DNA of 64,000 bases from Ampullaceana balthica. Taxonomy: Eukaryota; Mollusca; Gastropoda; Lymnaeidae. The first letter of the stretch is position 1. Every line of letters begins with the position of its first letter. The translations under genes were made by a program, and so were the position numbers. The notes beneath the pieces are model-generated. The model made no database searches. It was given only the letters and a program-made list of their open reading frames with translations, and was not told where the DNA came from. Shown one piece after another: positions 58,310 through 64,000 of the stretch. The stretch lies in contig CALYLW010000213.1 of the NCBI GenBank assembly GCA_944989445.1, forward strand, positions 216,501 to 280,500. Reading direction: 5' to 3'.

Positions 58310-58700
58310 GCAGATAGAAAGGGAGGCACAGAGACATGGAGGCAGAGAGACATGGAGGCATGGAGGCACAGAGACAGGGAGGCACAGAGACAGAGAGACA
58401 GGGAGGCAGAGATGCATGGAGGCAGAGAGACAGGGAGGCAAAGATACAGGGAGGCAGGGAGACAGCGAGGCAGGGAGGCAGAGAGACATGGAGGCAGAGA
58501 GACAGGGGGGCACAGAGACAGGGAGGCAGAGAGTCAGGGAGGCAGAGTGACATGGAGGCAGAGAGACATGGAGGCACAGAGACAGGGAGGCAGAGAGACA
58601 GGGGGGCAGAGAGACAGGGAGGCAACGAGACAGTGAGGCAGAGAAATAGGGAGGCAAAGGGACACGGAGGCAGACAGACATGGAGGCAGAGACACAGATA
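58310..58700. repeat. Purine-rich minisatellite, ~16 bp x ~24
   Basis: Unit GAGGCAGAGAGACATG with GACAGG and CACAG variants. It is followed by (GA)n stretches at 58750-58785 and 58880-58905. Confidence 0.95.
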
Positions 58701-58752
58701 AAGAGAAGGGCGGGGAGACCGAGTGAGAGACATACAGAAGACACAATAGTGT

Positions 58753-58785
<33 letters not shown>

Positions 58786-59189
58786 ACAAGAGCAAAGTTA
58801 GTTCACAAAGTAAGGGAGAGAGGACAGCGCTTTATAGAAAACGATACGTCATGTAACAGACAGGCGCTGAATGCTATTAAAGAGAGAGAGAGAGAGAGAG
58901 AGAGACGTTTGATAACTCGTCTAACAGGTGCACTCCTGCCTAGAGAGAAAGAAGAAGAAAGCGGGAGAAATAGTGAGAGAGTCAAATTATTCTATCAACA
59001 GCTTCACATGAAAGTCATTAAAAAAAGGTTGTGACATCTCCGGGAAGCACTTCCAAGTTAATTCAGTGCTTCTCAACATGTTAACTAAGTGCGCTTTACA
59101 ATTTATATAGCAATGTTTTGAAGGGGGTGGGGGGGACAACACTTCCTCTCTACGCCCATAAACAGTCGTAAATCGAATAGGCGGAGCGG

Positions 59190-59475
59190 AGTTGTGTATT
59201 TACCACCAAACGATCGCCCTCAGCCGATGCCGGATAACCTTTTCCCTGACTGAGAGAAATCCTAGAACCGGAAGCCGTGCGATGACGCCAAACGCTCTGA
59301 CGTCACCGCACAACGTCCACAAAGTTTTGGCGGGAGTTGGGAGGGGCGCGGGGAGGGGACGGTGTCGTCATGGTAACGAACCACCCCGGGTGTTTCCCAG
59401 CGTCCTACAGCGTGTCTGTGTGGACTGTGATAAGAGACGTGGGGAAGGCGAGCCCGAGGTGAACCTGTGCTTTTA
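59190..59475. promoter_or_regulatory. CpG-rich patch with a consensus CRE
   Basis: A locally GC- and CpG-rich segment with a perfect CRE octamer TGACGTCA (59298-59305), G-rich boxes (GAGGGGCGCGGGGAGGGG, 59341-59358) and ATGGTAAC (59370-59377). It may be an internal promoter, but there is no TATA box, no known first exon and no expression evidence. It could equally be chance composition. Confidence 0.3.
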
Positions 59476-60400
59476 AAGCCTAAAGGGATGTGTCGGGAGA
59501 TCTATTTCAAAACGTTTTCAGACAAGATGACTTCGTGATGTGTGCTTACATGTACATCTCACTGCGGACCTCAGCGTCTTAGTGGATCGGTTCCTACGCT
59601 GTCGTGATCGTAAGCGACTTTAAGCCAATTGGAATATGACTCGGAGTCATTGCGTGGTTAGGTTGTGAGATCGCGCCTTATAATTGGGGATAAAAAAGCT
59701 GATCCACTCATATATTTCATTTATTGCTGTTTATCCATAATCGGTACGTGCATACAAGTTGTTAATTACAGTTGTATTTTTAAAATAGCTTTCTGGTTAT
59801 GTATTTTTACAGAATTTGGTTGCGTAGGTTATATTTCACCGCTAGCTGTATCATTATACTGGCTAACTTGTGTCAGAGTACTTGGTCATTAGTAATTTAT
59901 TCCTGGTTTACAGGGGGGGGCCTCAGGACTTTTGTGTTAGTTGATCAAATTTTATATCTCACATTAAATCCCACAATCGATCACAATAAATATCAATAAA
60001 AATGTAGAGTTCTGAGTCTGACTACTTAGTTTGTGACTAAAAAATTATTTTCTGCTTTTTCATGCGAGATCCTACATTCCTCACTGCAGCTGGCCCTCAT
60101 TCTTTTTAAAAAGTTTTTTTGTTCATTTTTCCATATTGGAATTTTTTCTAAAATTGAAAAACGTATATTTTGTTATATACTCATCTAACCAATCACAGCA
60201 TGATGGCCTCCAGTTAAACTGGATCTCAAGCCAACAGAAAGCCACTTATCTCGGTTTCGCAATCAGCGCTTGAAAACGAATTGTTCTTCTTTCAAAGTTG
60301 GCGTAGTTCCCCCGCTTGTGTTGGAGGCCATGTTTGTTGACAACAACCGGTCGTGTTGCCATGACGCCGGCCATCAAACGCTGAATGCCCGCGTTTGGGT
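59476..60400. other. Unique sequence, nothing recognised
   Basis: No further PH-domain exon of the kinase was found on the + strand here. Confidence 0.4.
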
Positions 60401-61288
60401 ATGAACGGAGTCACGGTGGGTCCGCCTATGGTCTAGTCGTGTCTTTGAGAGCATTCTGTCACGGAGTCGTAGCAGATCGACATTTGGTATGAACGGAGTC
60501 ATGGTGGGTCCGCCTATGGTCTAGTCGTGTCTTTGAGAGCATTCTGTCACGGAGTCGTACCAGATAGACATTTGGTATGAACGGAGTCATGGTGGGTCCG
60601 CCTATGGTCTAGTCGTGTCTTTGAGAGCATTCTGTCACGGAGTCGTAGCAGATAGACATTTGGTATGAACGGAGTCATGGTGGGTCCGCCTATGGTCTAG
60701 TCGTGTCTTTGAGAGCATTCTGTCACGGAGTCGTACCAGATAGACATTTGGTATGAACGGAGTCATGGTGGGTCCGCCTATGGTCTAGTCGTGTCTTTGA
60801 GAGCATTCTGTCACGGAGTCGTAGCAGATAGACATTTGGTTTGAACGGAGTCATGGTGGGTCCGCCTATGGTCTAGTCGTGTCTTTGAGAGCATTCTGTC
60901 ACGGAGTCGTAGCAGATAGACATTTGGAATGAACGGAGTCATGGTGGGTCCGCCTATGGTCTAGTCGTGTCTTTGAGAGCATTCTGTCACGGAGTCGTAC
61001 CAGATAGACATTTGGTATGAACGGAGTCACGGTGGGTCCGCCTATGGTCTAGTCGTGTCTTTGAGTGCATTCTGTCACGGAGTCGTACCAGATAGACATT
61101 TGGTATGAACGGAGTCATGGTGGGTCCGCCTATGGTCTAGTCGTGTCTTTGAGTGCATTCTGTCACGGAGTCGTAGCAGATAGACATTTGGTATGAACGG
61201 AGTCACGGTGGGTCCGCCTATGGTCTAGTCGTGTCTTTGAGTGCATTCTGTCACGGAGTCGTAGCAGATAGACATTTGGTATGAACGT
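60401..61288. repeat. Minisatellite, 88 bp x 10
   Basis: Exact 88-bp spacing of ATGAACGGAGTCATGGTGGG, with TCCGCCTATGGTCTAGTCGT and CATTCTGTCACGGAGTCGTA. Differences are single bases (GAGAGCATT/GAGTGCATT, GTAGCAG/GTACCAG, CATGG/CACGG). Confidence 0.98.
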
Positions 61289-62215
61289 TTCTTCGTTTGT
61301 GTGGTTATTAAAACCGATTGAACTCATTTATATGAACTTGCTAACAGTCTCTTTTTAAATCCGCTAAAAGTCTTTAGTGAACTGAGTTTAGCCACAAAGG
61401 GCTTAACTCAATTAACTGTATAAGTTATAAGCTCTCTGGAATGTCCGGAATCAATTATTCACGACTCTGATACATTGTAAATCTCGTGATAGCAGCTTTC
61501 CATTTCAAGAATTTTTGAACCGGTCAAAAAGTTATAAACGGGCTAAATTATAAATGCCGTGTTAGTGGTTAGTTAAAACATTATATAAATTATTATGTTA
61601 ATTTTTTGGTGGTTGTAACATTCCATAAATGGTCACTTTTGTTTGATTGTTGTAAAAATCTATAAATGGACACGTTTGTTTATTGATAGTAATAGCATTC
61701 TATAAATTGTTATATTTTGAAAATGTTCTTGATGGCATGTAGTGAAACCATTTTTTAATGGCGGGAATGTTATTTAAAATAATTTGTTCATCTACGGTCA
61801 TAATCTGCCAGGCCGGTTGCTTTTGTTATAATGAAAACTTTATTTTTTTAAAAATCATTTGTAAAATTAGGCGTTCAAATCAGTCCGTGAAGCGCCTCCT
61901 CGCGGAATAACTTCTGCCCTGTTTTAACAGAACTAAAAGTTTGACCTTTTCACTGATGGTCATCATCTGCCTCTTGGGGAATCTTTGGCAGGGGAACGCC
62001 GCTGAGAGGACATTGTAAGAGCTTAACGAAAAGTTTATTGCCAACACAACACTAAGATACGCGAGACACAGTTGACAGCGTGAACGAGAGTAGAGTGGCG
62101 AGACACGAGGTAAGAAGTTGAATGTGGACAAAGAACCTGAGACGGAAACCACTTCTTTCTAGCATCGCAATGAAACAACGCTGCTTTCCGTAATACGGCT
62201 TCAGATATGGCGGTA
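61289..62215. other. AT-rich sequence, nothing recognised
   Basis: Weak ~60-bp repetition of TAAATGGTCAC/TTTGTTTATTG phrases at 61570-61740. No gene seen. Confidence 0.4.
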
Positions 62216-62220
62216 TTTTT

Positions 62221-62781
62221 AAATCCCTTATATTAACTTCGCGGCCGTCTCTGTCGTCATCTCATCATCTCTCTCATCATCTCATCATCTCATGGGCGGG
62301 CGGAAAAACAAAAGTCGAAAATGACCCACTTCCCGTGATTCGATCGAGCTGAAATTTGGCACACTGACCCGTCTGACCTAACAATGCATCGTATCAAAAT
62401 TTCAGATCGATCGATCGAAGCTTAATTAAATTAATGCATTTTTAGTTTATTCTTATATGAGGTATGTAATTTAAATTCACGGTTTGTTATTGTTTTTTTC
62501 CCACGTGAAATTTTGAGCTCACGCATTGAGGCGACCCAACGAAGCGACGGGGCGCTTTTGTTTACATTTTACGTGTCACTCTGAGCTCGGTCAAGCGAAT
62601 CGGTGACCAGACTTTTCCCCTCTCCCCCCCACCCACCCCTCCCCCCGCTAGGGTTATGATGCAAAGTTGAGTTAAGACAGATTCAGTCTGTAAATGTTTG
62701 AAAATAATCAATACTGTTAGTTATGTCTCATATATAAGGGATTTATAGTCAAAAACTTTGTTTTTACGGGTTTGTTTTATT
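62221..62781 (+). mobile_element. AAATCC-ended element, array unit 1
   Basis: Begins AAATCCCTTATATTAACTTC and ends ATATATAAGGGATTTATAGTC then AAAAACTTTGTTTTTACGGG. The inside carries CTTCCCGTGATTCGATCGAG, CAAAATTTCAGATCGATCGA and a C-rich block near 62620. The ends are short inverted repeats (AAATCCCTTATAT versus ATATAAGGGATTT). Confidence 0.85.
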
Positions 62782-63325
62782 AAATCCCTTATATTAACTT
62801 CGCGGCCGTCTCATCATCTCTCTCTGTCTTGGGCTCGGCGGGCGGAAAAACAGAAGTCAAAAATGACCCACTTCCCATGATCCGATCGAACTGAAATTTG
62901 GCACACGGACCCGTCTAACCTAACAATGCATCGTATCAAAATTTCAGATCGATCGAACGTACCGTAATTAAATTAATGCATTTTTAGTTTATCCTAATAT
63001 GAGGTATGTAATTTAAATTCACGGTTTGTTATCGTTTTTTTGCCACGTGAAATTTTGAGCTGACGCATTGAGGCGACCCAACGAAGCGACGGGCGCTTTT
63101 GTTTACATTTTACGTGTCACTCTGAGCTCGGTCAAGCGAATCGGTGACCAGACATTTCTCTTCTCTCCCCCCCCCCACCCACCCCTCCCCCCCCTAGGGT
63201 TATGATGCAAAGTTGAGTTAAGACAGATTCAGTCTGTAAATGTTTGAAAATAATCAATACTGTTAGTTATGTCTCATATATAAGGGATTTATAGTCAAAA
63301 ACTTTGTTTTTACGGGTTTGTTTTT
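62782..63325 (+). mobile_element. AAATCC-ended element, array unit 2
   Basis: Joined head-to-tail to unit 1 with no spacer. Highly similar across the CACGTGAAATTTTGAGCTGA, GAGGCGACCCAACGAAGCGA and GGTCAAGCGAATCGGTGACC segments. Confidence 0.85.
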
Positions 63326-63861
63326 AAATCCCTTATATTAACTTCGCGGCCGTCTCTGTCGTCATCTCATGGGCTGGGCGGGCGGGTGGGCGGAAAAACA
63401 AAATGCGAAAATGACCCACTTCCCGTGATCGGATCGAGCTGAAACTTGGCACACGGACCCGTCTAACCTAACAATGCACCGTATCAAAATTTCAGATCGA
63501 TCGAACGTACCGTAATTAAATTAATGCATTTTTAGTTTATCTATATAAACTATATGTAGATGTCGCTATCGTTTACATTTTACGGGTCACTTGACTTCAG
63601 GCCAGCCACCGGTGTGAACACATCTCGTGCTTAAACCAGGTAAACAGGCGTGCTTTTGTTTACATTTGGCGTGTCACGGAGAGCTCGGCCAACGAGCGGG
63701 GACAAGACCTTTCCCCTCTCCCACCCCACCCCCTTTTTTGGGTTAAAAGCAAAGGGGATTAAAGACAGATTCAGTCTGTAGATATTTGTAAATACTGTTA
63801 GTTATGTCTCATATATAAGGGATTTATAGTCAAAAACTTTGTTTTTATGGGTTTGTTTTAT
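63326..63861 (+). mobile_element. AAATCC-ended element, array unit 3
   Basis: Third head-to-tail unit. It is more diverged in the middle (AACTATATGTAGATGTCGCT, GGCCAGCCACCGGTGTGAAC) but has the same start and end sequences. Confidence 0.82.
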
Positions 63862-64000
63862 TTAATGTTTATTTTTCGATGAATATTTTTGAAAAAGTCA
63901 GCGATGCACTGAGACCGCGATACTTGAACCGTGAAGTGGCGAGACCGGGGGGGTACTAAAAAAAACTTCTTAATAAGCATGGGAAAACGGCTTTGTGACA

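Noticed and set aside
58205..58795. Serine/cysteine/leucine-rich 196-codon frame
   Set aside because: Complement of the GAGGCAGAGAGACA purine repeat.
59192..59476. Frame of 94 codons considered as the next kinase exon
   Set aside because: It does not contain the expected I-T-P-x-R-K-L or E-M-E-x-W-I pattern of the second half of the DGK PH domain. The openness is explained by high GC.

Overview
This is eukaryotic nuclear DNA, most likely from a mollusc and probably a gastropod. It has spliced exons, a non-LTR retrotransposon, Helitrons, hAT-type and other short inverted-repeat transposons, a tRNA-derived SINE and more than 30 different minisatellites. There is no operon structure, no ribosome-binding-site pattern and no long single-exon host gene. 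The taxonomic call is inference from repeat style, not from a marker gene.

The one host gene I recognise is on the + strand. Three short exons (46533-46580, 53259-53321, 55606-55686) join in phase 0 into 64 codons without a stop. They encode the first part of a pleckstrin-homology (PH) domain that matches type II diacylglycerol kinases (DGK delta/eta). The exon(s) before and after were not found, so the gene runs off the window to the right and probably also to the left. The first intron (6.7 kb) holds a 5'-truncated LINE and a complete non-autonomous Helitron, both antisense to the gene. The second intron (2.3 kb) holds a 12-bp minisatellite and a tandem-prone repeat.

Layout. 0-3.4 kb: an old Helitron copy with an internal ~165-bp array, then an inverted-repeat element. 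4-12.6 kb: minisatellites, a small hAT-type MITE with a perfect 8-bp target duplication, and Helitron-like hairpin termini. 12.6-19.7 kb: a fold-back element, two almost identical 499-bp tandem copies, and a dispersed repeat interrupted by a MITE. 19.7-30 kb: large minisatellites (30, 36, 19 and 25 bp), and a 2.9-kb decayed hAT transposon that carries a minisatellite inside its transposase and a nested MITE. 30-34.3 kb: a SINE and low-information sequence. 34.3-41.4 kb: a second decayed hAT transposon, then a three-level nest of elements, each level with a recognisable target duplication. 41.4-46.5 kb: two large minisatellites (~57 and 51 bp) and pyrimidine repeats. 46.5-55.7 kb: the DGK exons and their introns. 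55.8-64 kb: more minisatellites (24, 16 and 88 bp), a CpG-rich patch, and a three-unit head-to-tail array of ~550-bp elements.

Most long open reading frames here are artefacts of minisatellites, often with periods divisible by three, and are not genes. The transposons do not form a working system: every transposase or reverse-transcriptase reading frame I could follow is broken.
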